From contig NZ_CP022999.1 of assembly GCF_002277895.1 (NCBI RefSeq), positions 62,001 to 126,000 on the forward strand: 64,000 nucleotides of DNA, in the 5' to 3' direction. The notes beneath the pieces were generated by a model, which was not told where the DNA came from, searched no databases, and saw only the letters and a program-made list of their open reading frames with translations. The position numbers were made by a program, and so were the translations under genes. This stretch comes from Rhizobium sp. 11515TR. Lineage in GTDB: Bacteria > Pseudomonadota > Alphaproteobacteria > Rhizobiales > Rhizobiaceae. How positions within the stretch are numbered: position 1 is the stretch's first letter; every line of letters starts with the position of its first letter. Positions 18,311-26,249 of this stretch are shown here, in pieces.

Positions 18311-18636
18311 CGCGCGGCCGATCGTTGGTGTTACATTATAGAGCCCCCAGCATCGTGAGCTATAAACGCAAAAGTTGCAAAATTATGGCCTAAATTATTG
18401 CAAAAACCTTGCGCGTTCGCTGAGCAAACGGGCCTCCCACGAAGGCTGATCGCAATTGATCAACCCTTCCTCAGCCGACAACTAGGGTCCTATTGTATTT
18501 TGGGAATATGTCCCTCTATTCGATTTGCAATGAATCTGTAACAAAATTGAACGAACTGCCTCGTTTTTGTCCGGCTTTTGACATCGCAGTGCTAATTAAG
18601 CGGTCTATCTTCTGCGCTAACGAACAGGAGGTAACC
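18311..18636 (+). promoter_or_regulatory. Divergent intergenic region with a possible sigma-70 -35 box
   Basis: This 326-bp stretch separates the ArsR gene from a small gene. TTGACA at 18578-18583 could be a -35 element reading toward the small gene, but the best -10-like sequence (GTCTAT, 18603-18608) is two bases beyond the ideal spacing. No clear ArsR-type palindrome was seen. Confidence 0.3.
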
Positions 18637-18840
18637 ATGACCCAAAGGGACTTGACGATCGCCGAAGTTCTTAAAGATCCGCTGATCCGCCAGGTCATGC
18701 GTGCAGATCGCATATCCGTAACCCGGATGGCGGAACTGCTGCGGGACGCTGCGCGCAGGCAAGAACGCGCCTTGTCGGCCAATCTCGCGTCGATAGCACA
18801 TGTGACGGCACGTTCCGTACCGCAAGCCGACTTGCGTTGA
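18637..18840 (+). CDS. Small hypothetical protein (67 aa)
   Basis: A short, basic, helical protein starting MTQRDLTIAEVLKDPLIRQVM, with a very strong ribosome site (AGGAGGT five bases before the ATG). The in-frame extension to 18493 has no such site and is rejected. No membrane segment. The motif IAEVLKDPLIRQVMRADRISV is reminiscent of short conserved rhizobial proteins of unknown role. It is divergent from the ArsR gene. Confidence 0.7.
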   Translation: MTQRDLTIAEVLKDPLIRQVMRADRISVTRMAELLRDAARRQERALSANLASIAHVTARSVPQADLR

Positions 18841-19027
18841 TATCCCACCATCCGACAGCGACAATCGCCAGATGATCCCGGCGACTGTCGCTGCAGCATT
18901 TGCGTATATGAACCTCTCTACCGGTGTCCATACACCCCAAGATCGCTGGCTTTTCCTAAGCCTCGATAGGCTGTTCTTGTTGCTGCGCCGCTTTACGGAT
19001 CGCTTTGCAATGCGGTCCTACCTGGCG

Positions 19028-19918
19028 TTAAATTGCGCCGCTTCGGTTGAGCGAGATCGAATAGATGCTGGTCGTCGCCGTCATGAACAGCTTGTGCTTG
19101 CCGCGGCCGCCGAAGCAGAGGTTGGAGACCGTTTCCGGCACCAGGATCTTGCCCATGAGATGGCCGTCGGGGGCGATGCAATGCACGCCGTCGGCCGCTG
19201 ACGACCAGAGATTGCCATCGCTGTCGAGGCGCATGCCATCGGCGCAGCCCGGCGAAATTGCATGAAACACTTCGCCGCCGGACAGCCGCCAGTTTTCACC
19301 GACATGGAAGACGCGGATATGCTGCGGATCGTTGCTGTGCATGCGACCGGTGTCGGCGACATAAAGCTTCTTTTCATCAGGGCTGAAGGCGAGGCCGTTC
19401 GGGCAGTTGAAATCCGTCAGGAGGGCCTGCATGGAGCCGTCGGGATCTACGCGATAGACATTGCAGGGCAGCTCCTGCTCACTCCTGTATCCTTCATAAT
19501 CCGTCGCAATGCCGTAGTGCGGATCGGTAAACCAGATGGCGCCGTCCGAGGCGACGATGACGTCGTTGGGCGAATTCAGCCGTTTGCCCTGATAGCGGTC
19601 GGCGACAACCGTGATCGAGCCGTCATATTCGGTCCGCGTGACGCGTCTGCCGCCATGCTCACAGCTGACGAGCCGGCCCTGCCGGTCACGCGTATGGCCG
19701 TTCGAAAAATTCGAGGGCTCGCGAAAGACGCTGGTGCCGAGCCCCGGTATCCAGCGCATGATGCGGTTGTTGGGAATATCCGAAAAGAGCAGGCAGTTCA
19801 GATCTCCGAACCAGACAGGGCCTTCCACCCAGTCAAAACCGGTGGCGATCTGCTTGACGGGAGCATTGCCAAGAACGAATTTCCCGAAGGCGGGGTCGAT
19901 GATTTCGAAGAACGACAT
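19028..19918 (-). CDS. SMP-30/gluconolactonase family protein
   Basis: A 296-residue six-bladed propeller of the SMP-30/LRE family. These enzymes open sugar lactones such as D-glucono-1,5-lactone to gluconate using a bound divalent metal. Likely metal ligands are Glu in WVEGPVWF, Asn in LNSPNDVIV and Asp in LYVADTG. The start has GGAGGT nine bases upstream. The upstream region carries a GntR-type operator (19959-19972), which links it with the idonate/gluconate genes further right. Confidence 0.88.
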   Translation of the reverse strand: MSFFEIIDPAFGKFVLGNAPVKQIATGFDWVEGPVWFGDLNCLLFSDIPNNRIMRWIPGLGTSVFREPSNFSNGHTRDRQGRLVSCEHGGRRVTRTEYDGSITVVADRYQGKRLNSPNDVIVASDGAIWFTDPHYGIATDYEGYRSEQELPCNVYRVDPDGSMQALLTDFNCPNGLAFSPDEKKLYVADTGRMHSNDPQHIRVFHVGENWRLSGGEVFHAISPGCADGMRLDSDGNLWSSAADGVHCIAPDGHLMGKILVPETVSNLCFGGRGKHKLFMTATTSIYSISLNRSGAI

Positions 19919-19958
19919 TGTGACAATACCTCCCGTAGTGCTAAATCGCGCATTGACC

Positions 19959-19972
19959 TGTTATCGATAACA
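19959..19972. promoter_or_regulatory. GntR/IdnR-type operator, site A
   Basis: TGTTATCGATAACA is a perfect 14-bp palindrome that recurs in the perfect 16-bp sites at 22497 and 30003; here the outer 5' A is C. It sits between the divergent gluconolactonase and GlcG-like genes. E. coli GntR and IdnR bind ATGTTACC(G/C)GTAACAT, which has the same half-sites. Confidence 0.8.
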
Positions 19973-20006
19973 TAACTCGATGAGTCCGCAATGAGGAGGA
20001 TAGTGC

Positions 20007-20426
20007 ATGAGCCACGTTCTGACGTCGAGCATCTTGAGTGACGAAGGTGTGATGACCTTGTTGAACGCCGCCATTTCAGCGGCGACCGCGATGGGCCAGC
20101 CGCAATGCATCGTCATCGTCGATCAATCCGGCGTGACGCTCGGCTCCTTTCGCATGCGCGGTTCGCGTTTTCAGTCGCTGAAAAGCGCCGGTGCCAAAGC
20201 GCAGACGGCGGCCTCCATCGGCGCTCCCAGCCATTCGCTGCCGGACCATGCGCGAGTGCCGCTGGCAATCGCCACCGACGGCGGGATGACGGGGTTGCGC
20301 GGCGGCTTGCCGATCTGCGTCGGCGGCGCGCTTCTCGGCGGCATCGGCGTCGGTTCGGGTTCCGGCGAGCAGGACGAAGAGGTTGCCCGCGCCGCGCTCA
20401 AAGCGATCGGCGCCGATCTCGATTGA
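20007..20426 (+). CDS. GlcG/HbpS family heme-binding-like protein
   Basis: A 139-residue single-domain protein of the GlcG/HbpS (DUF336) family. Typical features are an N-terminal helix, the VDQSGVTLGSFRM strand pair and the glycine-rich C-terminus ICVGGALLGGIGVGSGSGEQDEEVA. Members are found with glycolate, diol and sugar-acid genes; some bind heme, but the role is unclear. It starts after AGGAGG and is divergent from the gluconolactonase gene around operator site A, so it is probably part of the same regulon. Confidence 0.8.
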   Translation: MSHVLTSSILSDEGVMTLLNAAISAATAMGQPQCIVIVDQSGVTLGSFRMRGSRFQSLKSAGAKAQTAASIGAPSHSLPDHARVPLAIATDGGMTGLRGGLPICVGGALLGGIGVGSGSGEQDEEVARAALKAIGADLD

Positions 20427-20481
20427 ACGGGCGCGAAACCCCTCATCAGCTTGAACCGAGTGGATTTCGCGCTGCTTTCGT

Positions 20482-21513
20482 TCAGTTGAAGGCGATCTGC
20501 GCCTTCATGGCCTGGCTTCGATCCGACGCGATCTCGAAAGCACTGATCGCATCGGCAAGCGGTATCGTGTGGGTGATGAGCGGCCGCACATCGATGAGGC
20601 GCTTGCGCATCAGATCGACGCCAACCTCAAACTCCTCATGAAAGCGGAAAGAGCCACGCAGTTCCAACTCCTTGGCCGTAATCGCCAGCATCGGCAGGCT
20701 CATGTCGCCGCCGATACCAAGCTGTACGATGATCCCTCGCGGTCTCAGTGCCGCAATGCCACCGGCGAGGGCTGCCGCCGCGCCCGAGCATTCATAGAGC
20801 ACATCGAACGTGCCCTTGTCGGAGGAATAGGCGGCAAGCGCTTCGGGATCGTCCTTCGTGTTGATGACCCTGTCGGCACCTGCTTGCCTCGCGAGCGACA
20901 AGGTGAAATCCGAAAGATCGGTCGCGACGATCTCGACGGCGCCGGCGCGGCGTGCGGCCAGGATCGAGAGGACGCCGATCGGACCGCAGCCGGTTACGAG
21001 AACGCGCTTGCCGAGAAGCTCGCCCGCACGGCGCGTGGCATGCAAGGTCACGGCCAAGGGTTCCGCCATGGCCGCTTCACCCGGCGTCAAGCCATCGGCC
21101 GGCACGCATTGGATGGCATCGGCCACCAGCGTCTCGCGGAACGCACCCTGGATGTGCGGGAAGGGCATGGCGCTGCCATAAAAGCGCATGTTGAGGCATT
21201 GATTGGGCAATCCCTGCAGACAGTAGCGGCAAGTCCGGCATGGACGCGATGGGGAGACAGCAACGAGTTGACCGATCTCGAGCCCTTGCACGCCGGAGCC
21301 GAGGGCGATGACGGTGGCGCTGACTTCGTGTCCCAGGATCATCGGCTCCTTCAGGCGCACGGTGCCGAAGCCGCCGTGATGGTAGTAATGCAGGTCGCTG
21401 CCGCAGACGCCGCCAGTTGCGAGTTTCAGCTTCACTTCTCCCGCACCCGGTTCTTCCTCGGGATAATCCTCGATCCGCACATCCTTGGCGGCGTGGGCGA
21501 TGATGGCCTTCAT
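20482..21513 (-). CDS. idnD: L-idonate 5-dehydrogenase (zinc alcohol dehydrogenase family)
   Basis: 343 residues from ATG 21513 (GAGGAGG upstream). Medium-chain zinc dehydrogenase: catalytic zinc ligands in GGVCGSDLHYYHHGG and GHEVSA, structural zinc cysteines in CRTCRYCLQGLPNQC, and a GCGPIG nucleotide-binding loop. Best read as L-idonate 5-dehydrogenase, which oxidises idonate to 5-ketogluconate. It follows the 2-ketoacid reductase gene by 10 bases. The flanking gluconate 5-dehydrogenase and gluconokinase support this over a sorbitol dehydrogenase. Confidence 0.85.
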   Translation of the reverse strand: MKAIIAHAAKDVRIEDYPEEEPGAGEVKLKLATGGVCGSDLHYYHHGGFGTVRLKEPMILGHEVSATVIALGSGVQGLEIGQLVAVSPSRPCRTCRYCLQGLPNQCLNMRFYGSAMPFPHIQGAFRETLVADAIQCVPADGLTPGEAAMAEPLAVTLHATRRAGELLGKRVLVTGCGPIGVLSILAARRAGAVEIVATDLSDFTLSLARQAGADRVINTKDDPEALAAYSSDKGTFDVLYECSGAAAALAGGIAALRPRGIIVQLGIGGDMSLPMLAITAKELELRGSFRFHEEFEVGVDLMRKRLIDVRPLITHTIPLADAISAFEIASDRSQAMKAQIAFN

Positions 21514-21523
21514 GTCTTCCTCC

Positions 21524-22471
21524 TCAAAGAACGGGTGTCGGCAGCGTCTGGCCGGCGAAATGGGCGGCGAGATTGTCGCGAACCAGCTGACCCATGGCCT
21601 TGCGCGTCTCAACCGTGCCGGAGGCATGGTGGGGCTGCAGCAGCACATTGTCGAGTGTCAGGAAGCGCGGATTGAGCTTTGGCTCGCCTTCGAAGACGTC
21701 GAGGGCCGCCGATCCGAGCTTGCCGGTCTCCAGCGCGTCAAGCAGTGCCTCCTCGTCTATATTGGACGCGCGGGAGATGTTGATCAACATCCCTTCCGGG
21801 CCAAGCGCCTCGATTACCTTATGACCGACAATATGCCGCGTCGCCGCTGAAGCTGCGAGCGTGACGAACAGGAAATCCGATTGTGTCGCGAGCTCGACGG
21901 GATCGGCCACGAAGGTCATGTCGGAGGCGTAGGATTTCGCCTCGACGTCCGAATAGGCAATCTGCATGGCGAAGCCCTTCAGGCGTTTGGCGACTTCGAA
22001 GCCGATGCGGCCAAGACCGAGCACGCCGGCACGCCGCCCCCAGACGCGGCGTTTGAGGGGATAAAGCCCCTTTTGTGCCCAGCTGCCGTCACGCACCCAT
22101 GTCTCCGCACCGATCATGCCGCGCGACAGGCAGAGCATCATCGCAATTCCCAAATCCGCGACATCATTGGTCAGGACGTCGGGGGTGTTGGTGACACGGA
22201 TGCCGCGCTCGCGGCAGGCCTGCAGGTCGACGGCATCGAAGCCGACGCCATAGACCGAGATGACTTCCAGTTTGGGGCAGGCCTCGATCATGGCGCGGTT
22301 GGCACCGAGTTCGCCGCGTGTCGCAATACCCCTGATCGATGGTCCGACCTCAGCGAGCAATTTGTCCTTGTCGGCAGCCTCGAAATAGCGATGAACCTCG
22401 AACGCCGCGTCGAGTGGCTCTTGATCCCATTGCGGGTAGGGGCCAATCTGCAGGATCGGTGGTTTATTCAT
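21524..22471 (-). CDS. D-2-hydroxyacid dehydrogenase (2-ketogluconate/hydroxypyruvate reductase-like)
   Basis: 315 residues from ATG 22471; AAGGGAGG lies nine bases upstream, while the ATG at 22480 is too close to it. The fold is the D-isomer-specific 2-hydroxyacid dehydrogenase, with GLGRIG for NAD(P), catalytic Arg in INISRASNIDEEAL, then the Glu and the His of PHHASGT. In this setting it would reduce 2-ketogluconate to gluconate (GhrB-like), but glyoxylate/hydroxypyruvate reduction is possible. First gene of a two-gene operon with idnD; an operator lies 26 bp upstream. Confidence 0.85.
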   Translation of the reverse strand: MNKPPILQIGPYPQWDQEPLDAAFEVHRYFEAADKDKLLAEVGPSIRGIATRGELGANRAMIEACPKLEVISVYGVGFDAVDLQACRERGIRVTNTPDVLTNDVADLGIAMMLCLSRGMIGAETWVRDGSWAQKGLYPLKRRVWGRRAGVLGLGRIGFEVAKRLKGFAMQIAYSDVEAKSYASDMTFVADPVELATQSDFLFVTLAASAATRHIVGHKVIEALGPEGMLINISRASNIDEEALLDALETGKLGSAALDVFEGEPKLNPRFLTLDNVLLQPHHASGTVETRKAMGQLVRDNLAAHFAGQTLPTPVL

Positions 22472-22486
22472 CTTGCGCATCCTCCC

Positions 22487-22515
22487 TTGACATAAAATGT
22501 TATCGATAACATAAA
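22487..22515 (+). promoter_or_regulatory. Promoter with GntR/IdnR-type operator, site B
   Basis: ATGTTATCGATAACAT at 22497-22512 is a perfect 16-bp palindrome. On the plus strand it lies between TTGACA (22487-22492) and CATAAA (22510-22515) at 17-bp spacing, so the repressor would cover the promoter of the gluconate 5-dehydrogenase operon. On the minus strand TTGTTT and TTATGT at 17 bp could serve the divergent 2-ketoacid reductase operon. Confidence 0.8.
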
Positions 22516-22557
22516 CAAGGGAGGCGACCAATGTCGAGATAAAAAACGGAGGAAACG

Positions 22558-23316
22558 ATGTCTCTCGGTCTTTTCGATCTGAAGGGGCGGCGCGCCCTGG
22601 TGACGGGTTCTTCCCAAGGTATCGGGCTTGCGCTCGCAAAGGGCCTGGCGGCTGCCGGCGCCGAGTTGGTGCTCAATGGCCGCGACAAGGAAAAGCTTGC
22701 CAAGGCGGCTGAAGGCTTTGCGGGCAAGGTGCATGTGTTGCCATTCGATGCCACCGATCATGACGCCTCGCGTCAGGCCGTCGATGCCTTCGAGGCGGAT
22801 ATCGGCGCGATCGATATTCTCGTCAACAATGCCGGCATGCAGTTTCGCACGCCGCTGGAGGATTTTCCCGCCGATGCCTTCGAGCGGCTGCTGCGGACGA
22901 ACATCTCGAGCGTCTTCAATGTCGGCCAGGCGGTCGCCCGTCATATGATCAAGCGCGGCGCCGGAAAGATCATCAATATCGCCAGCGTGCAGACGGCGCT
23001 GGCGCGGCCCTCGATTGCGCCATACACGGCAACCAAGGGCGCCGTCGGTAATCTGACGAAGGGCATGGCGACGGATTGGGCGAAGTATGGGCTGCAATGC
23101 AACGCCATCGCGCCCGGTTATTTTGATACGCCGTTGAACGCAGCTCTCGTTGCCGATACCGATTTTTCGGCATGGCTCGAAAAGCGTACGCCAGCCGGCC
23201 GCTGGGGCCGCGTCGAAGAACTGGTCGGCGCCTGCATCTTCCTTGCTTCCGATGCCTCCTCTTTCGTCAACGGTCATGTGCTCTATGTCGACGGCGGCAT
23301 CACAGCTTCGCTTTGA
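22558..23316 (+). CDS. idnO: Gluconate 5-dehydrogenase-like SDR
   Basis: A 252-residue short-chain dehydrogenase with the nucleotide motif TGSSQGIG, NNAG, and the Tyr-Lys pair in YTATKGAVGNL. Interconverts 5-ketogluconate and D-gluconate in idonate catabolism. A strong GGAGG precedes the ATG. It heads the operon with gluconokinase (7-bp gap), a 6PGDH-like oxidoreductase and a small barrel protein. Family certain; substrate inferred from the neighbours. Confidence 0.87.
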   Translation: MSLGLFDLKGRRALVTGSSQGIGLALAKGLAAAGAELVLNGRDKEKLAKAAEGFAGKVHVLPFDATDHDASRQAVDAFEADIGAIDILVNNAGMQFRTPLEDFPADAFERLLRTNISSVFNVGQAVARHMIKRGAGKIINIASVQTALARPSIAPYTATKGAVGNLTKGMATDWAKYGLQCNAIAPGYFDTPLNAALVADTDFSAWLEKRTPAGRWGRVEELVGACIFLASDASSFVNGHVLYVDGGITASL

Positions 23317-23323
23317 TGGCGCA

Positions 23324-23827
23324 ATGCAGCGCCACTTCGTCCTCATGGGTGTCAGCGGCTGCGGCAAGTCGTCGGTCGGCTCGGCGCTCGCAGCGCGTCT
23401 TACCGGCATCTATGCCGATGGTGATGATCTTCATCCTGCGGCAAATGTCGCCAAGATGAGTGCCGGCATACCGTTGACCGACGCCGATCGCTGGCCTTGG
23501 CTCGACAAAGTCGGTCAACACCTGGCTTTGGCGCAGGATACGACGCTGATCGGATGTTCGGCGCTGAAGCGTATCTATCGCGAGCGGATTCGCGAGGTTG
23601 TCGGCGCGCCGGTTTGTTTCATTCACCTTGCCGGGACGAGGCAGACCATTCTTCGACGCATGCAGGCAAGACGGGATCATTTCATGCCGCCGGCATTGCT
23701 CGACAGTCAATTTGCAACCCTCGAGCCGCCTGGATCAGACGAGCAGGCGATTACCGTCGATATCAATCAGCCGCTGGATCAAGTCGTAGCGGCCATCATC
23801 ATTGCATTGGAGGAGACGCAATCATGA
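23324..23827 (+). CDS. gntK: Gluconokinase
   Basis: 167 residues, the usual length for GntK. Walker A GVSGCGKSS is at 9-17, with YADGDDLHPAANVAKMSAGIP as the gluconate-binding region and LIGCSALKRIYR typical of the family. It phosphorylates D-gluconate to 6-phosphogluconate, feeding the Entner-Doudoroff route. It starts at ATG 23324, just after the SDR stop; its stop overlaps the next gene by ATGA. Confidence 0.95.
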   Translation: MQRHFVLMGVSGCGKSSVGSALAARLTGIYADGDDLHPAANVAKMSAGIPLTDADRWPWLDKVGQHLALAQDTTLIGCSALKRIYRERIREVVGAPVCFIHLAGTRQTILRRMQARRDHFMPPALLDSQFATLEPPGSDEQAITVDINQPLDQVVAAIIIALEETQS

Positions 23828-24711
23828 GCAGCAAGGTGGCGCTGATCGGCGCCGGTGCAATGGGTGGGGCGATCGGCGCCCGCCTAGTGGAGACTGGCAA
23901 TCAGCTGACGGTCTTCGATCTCGATAAGGAGAAGGTTGCGGTGCTGACCGCAAAAGGCGCTACGGCAGCCCCGAGTGCAGCCGCAGCCGCAGCCATTGCC
24001 GATTTCGTCGTCCTCAGCCTCAATTCGCCGAAGATCGTCCATGCCGCGGTATTCGGACCCGAAGGCGTTGCCGCAGGTGCAAGAGCGGGCACTCTGATCA
24101 TCGACATGTCGTCGATCGATCCCGATGCGACCAAGGCACTTGCCGCAGAAGCCGCAGAAAAGGGCTTGCGCTGGGTGGACAGCCCGCTTTCCGGTGGAGC
24201 GCCGAAGGCCTTGATCGGACAATTGACGCTGATGGCCGGTGGCAGCGAGCAGGATGTCGCGGATGCGCATCAAGTCCTGCGTCATGTGGCCTCGAACTAT
24301 ACGCATATGGGTCCTGTCGGTGCGGGCCAGACCACGAAGCTCATCAATCAGGTTCTTTGCGCGTTGAACTTCCTTGCGGTCGCGGAAGCGACGCAACTGG
24401 CGCTCGATGCCGGCGTTGATGCCGCGAAAATCCCGCAGGCACTGAAGGGCGGGCGGGCTGACAGCGCCATCCTGCAGGAATATATGCCGCGCTACGTCGC
24501 CAAGGATTATCGCCGCACCGGCCGGATCGACAACATGGTCAAGGATCTGAGCGGCGCTCAGGATCTGGCCCGCCGGACCAATACCGCCATGCCGCTGACG
24601 GCGGTCTGCGCCGAGATACACCGCATGCTGACGGCTTCCGGGCTTGGCGGTGAGGATCAAGCGGCACTGATGGAATTCTTCAAAGGGCCGAACAAGGAGA
24701 TCGCCGGATGA
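23824..24711 (+). CDS. NAD(P)-binding oxidoreductase of the 3-hydroxyisobutyrate dehydrogenase family
   Basis: 295 residues. N-terminal Rossmann fold GAGAMGGAIGARL, substrate-binding DSPLSGGAPKA, and the catalytic-lysine motif GAGQTTKLINQVL near residue 170. Related enzymes act on tartronate semialdehyde, threonate or 6-phosphogluconate. It overlaps gntK and the next gene by 4 bases each, so it is translated with them. A role in oxidising or reducing a sugar-acid intermediate fits; the exact reaction is not known. Confidence 0.85.
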   Translation: MSSKVALIGAGAMGGAIGARLVETGNQLTVFDLDKEKVAVLTAKGATAAPSAAAAAAIADFVVLSLNSPKIVHAAVFGPEGVAAGARAGTLIIDMSSIDPDATKALAAEAAEKGLRWVDSPLSGGAPKALIGQLTLMAGGSEQDVADAHQVLRHVASNYTHMGPVGAGQTTKLINQVLCALNFLAVAEATQLALDAGVDAAKIPQALKGGRADSAILQEYMPRYVAKDYRRTGRIDNMVKDLSGAQDLARRTNTAMPLTAVCAEIHRMLTASGLGGEDQAALMEFFKGPNKEIAG

Positions 24712-25040
24712 TTACCCGATACGCATTATTCGAGGGCAAGGTCAAAGACGGGGAGGCGGAGGCGTTTCGAACGGCCGTCATGGAAACCATCCTGCCGAAG
24801 TGGAAGCAGTTTCCGGGTGCCCTCGATGTGCGGGTGACCTTTGCCGAGGCGCGCGACGAAGGCGCCCCGGAGTTCCCGATGATTTTGGCCGTCAACTATC
24901 CGGACATGGCCGCCGTGGAGAAGGCACTTGCAAGCCCGGTGCGCACCGAGGCACGCGCAGCGACGGAAGCCGTTCTCTCTCGCTTTTTCGAAGGACGCAT
25001 CCATCATCATGTGACGCTGGCGCATGAGTTTGAGCTTTAG
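24708..25040 (+). CDS. Small dimeric alpha/beta-barrel-like protein
   Basis: 110 residues with the pattern of an EthD/ABM-type ferredoxin-like barrel (MITRYALFEGKVKDGEAEAF, a central beta-strand pair and a C-terminal helix ending HHHVTLAHEFEL). Overlaps the preceding gene by ATGA, so it belongs to the gluconate operon. Such small barrels sometimes act as isomerases or mutarotases. I cannot say which role it has here. Confidence 0.65.
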   Translation: MITRYALFEGKVKDGEAEAFRTAVMETILPKWKQFPGALDVRVTFAEARDEGAPEFPMILAVNYPDMAAVEKALASPVRTEARAATEAVLSRFFEGRIHHHVTLAHEFEL

Positions 25041-25147
25041 ACCGCCATCGCAGGACGCTTTCCGATGCGCAGCGCTGGCGGCGGCTTGGGCGCATGGCGG
25101 GCAGCTGAAGCGCCTCTTGCTATTCTGGGAAGAGGCATATTACTCTC

Positions 25148-25163
25148 ATGGTAACGATAACAT
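25148..25163. promoter_or_regulatory. GntR/IdnR-type operator, site C (autoregulatory)
   Basis: ATGGTAACGATAACAT differs from the perfect sites at two positions of the left half. It ends only nine bases before the regulator's start codon, which suggests autorepression. Confidence 0.65.
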
Positions 25164-25172
25164 AGGCCATTG

Positions 25173-26192
25173 ATGAGTAACGATCGCAAAACGCCGACCA
25201 TGGCGGACATAGCCCGCGTGATGGGAGTTTCTCCGATGACCGTGTCGCGCGCCTTCAAGGCTGATAGTCTTGTCAGCCCGGAGACGCGCGAGGCGATCCT
25301 GCGGACGGCGGAGGAACTGGGCTATGTCTTCGACAGCACGGCGTCCAACCTGCGTTCGCAAAAGTCCGGTTTTGTCGCCGTCACCATTCCTTCCATCAAC
25401 AACGCCAACTTCGCCGATACGGTCGGTGGCCTCTCGGACACCTTATCCAAGCGGGACATGCAGATCCTGCTTGGCTACACGAACTACGATGTCGAAGAGG
25501 AGGAGCGGCTGATCGAACAGCTGCTTCGCCGCAAGCCGCAGGCGATCGTCGTGACCGGCGGCACGCATACGGAGCGAGCGCGTAAACTCCTGCAGACCGT
25601 GGCAATCCCGGTGATCGAGACCTGGGATATGCCGGCCGATCCGATCGGCCACTATGTCGGTTTTTCCAACAGAGCCGTCATGCGCGATATGGTCGATCAT
25701 TTCGTCGCGCTCGGCTGTCGCCGCATCGCCTTCATCGGTGGTGATGTCCAGCGGGATTCGCGCGGTAGCGAACGCAGGCTCGGTTTCATTGCGGCGATGC
25801 AGGCACATGGGCTCGACGCCACGAGGCTGATCGCCGCGGGATCACCGCCGATCTCGATGCGGGAAGGCGCCAATGCTATGGCCAAGCTGATCGAACTCTA
25901 TCCCGATACGGAAGCAGTCGTCTGCGTCTCGGACCTTGCCGCCTACGGCGCTCTCACCGAATGTCGCCGGCTCGGGATTCCGGTGCCCGAGCGCTTTTCC
26001 ATCGGTGGCTTTGGCAATTATGAGATCGGCGAGGTCTGCGTGCCGACATTGACGACGATCAACGCCTTTGCGCGTGAGATCGGCGAGCGGACTGCACAAT
26101 TGATCCTGGATATTCTCGATGGCACTCAGCCGGTTCCCGATGTCAGGATTTTGCCTGAACTGATTGCGCGCGATAGCAGCCGCCAAGCTTAG
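25173..26192 (+). CDS. LacI family regulator of the gluconate/idonate regulon (GntR/IdnR-like)
   Basis: 339 residues from ATG 25173 (a TTG three bases earlier is also in frame). LacI-type HTH TMADIARVMGVSPMTVSRAFK near residues 9-29, then a periplasmic-binding-like sensor domain. E. coli GntR and IdnR are LacI-family proteins that bind nearly the same palindrome found here four times, so this is the likely regulon controller, induced by gluconate or a keto-gluconate. No ribosome site is visible before the start, and an operator lies immediately upstream. An alternative ATG is at 25200. Confidence 0.88.
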   Translation: MSNDRKTPTMADIARVMGVSPMTVSRAFKADSLVSPETREAILRTAEELGYVFDSTASNLRSQKSGFVAVTIPSINNANFADTVGGLSDTLSKRDMQILLGYTNYDVEEEERLIEQLLRRKPQAIVVTGGTHTERARKLLQTVAIPVIETWDMPADPIGHYVGFSNRAVMRDMVDHFVALGCRRIAFIGGDVQRDSRGSERRLGFIAAMQAHGLDATRLIAAGSPPISMREGANAMAKLIELYPDTEAVVCVSDLAAYGALTECRRLGIPVPERFSIGGFGNYEIGEVCVPTLTTINAFAREIGERTAQLILDILDGTQPVPDVRILPELIARDSSRQA

Positions 26193-26209
26193 TGTTGTTG
26201 TCGAATGAC

Positions 26210-26234
26210 GTGGCCCGGCCTTAGGCCAGGCCAC
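26210..26234. terminator. Hairpin between converging genes
   Basis: GTGGCC-C-GGCC, a TTA loop and GGCC-A-GGCCAC form a stem of 10 pairs with one mismatch, between the ends of the LacI gene and the ABC binding-protein gene. There is no long T run on either side, so termination strength is uncertain. Confidence 0.5.
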
Positions 26235-26249
26235 CTCCCGTCACTGGGA

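Noticed and set aside
20569..21675. 368-codon frame antisense to idnD
   Set aside because: Shadow of a zinc dehydrogenase with all zinc ligands present on the other strand.
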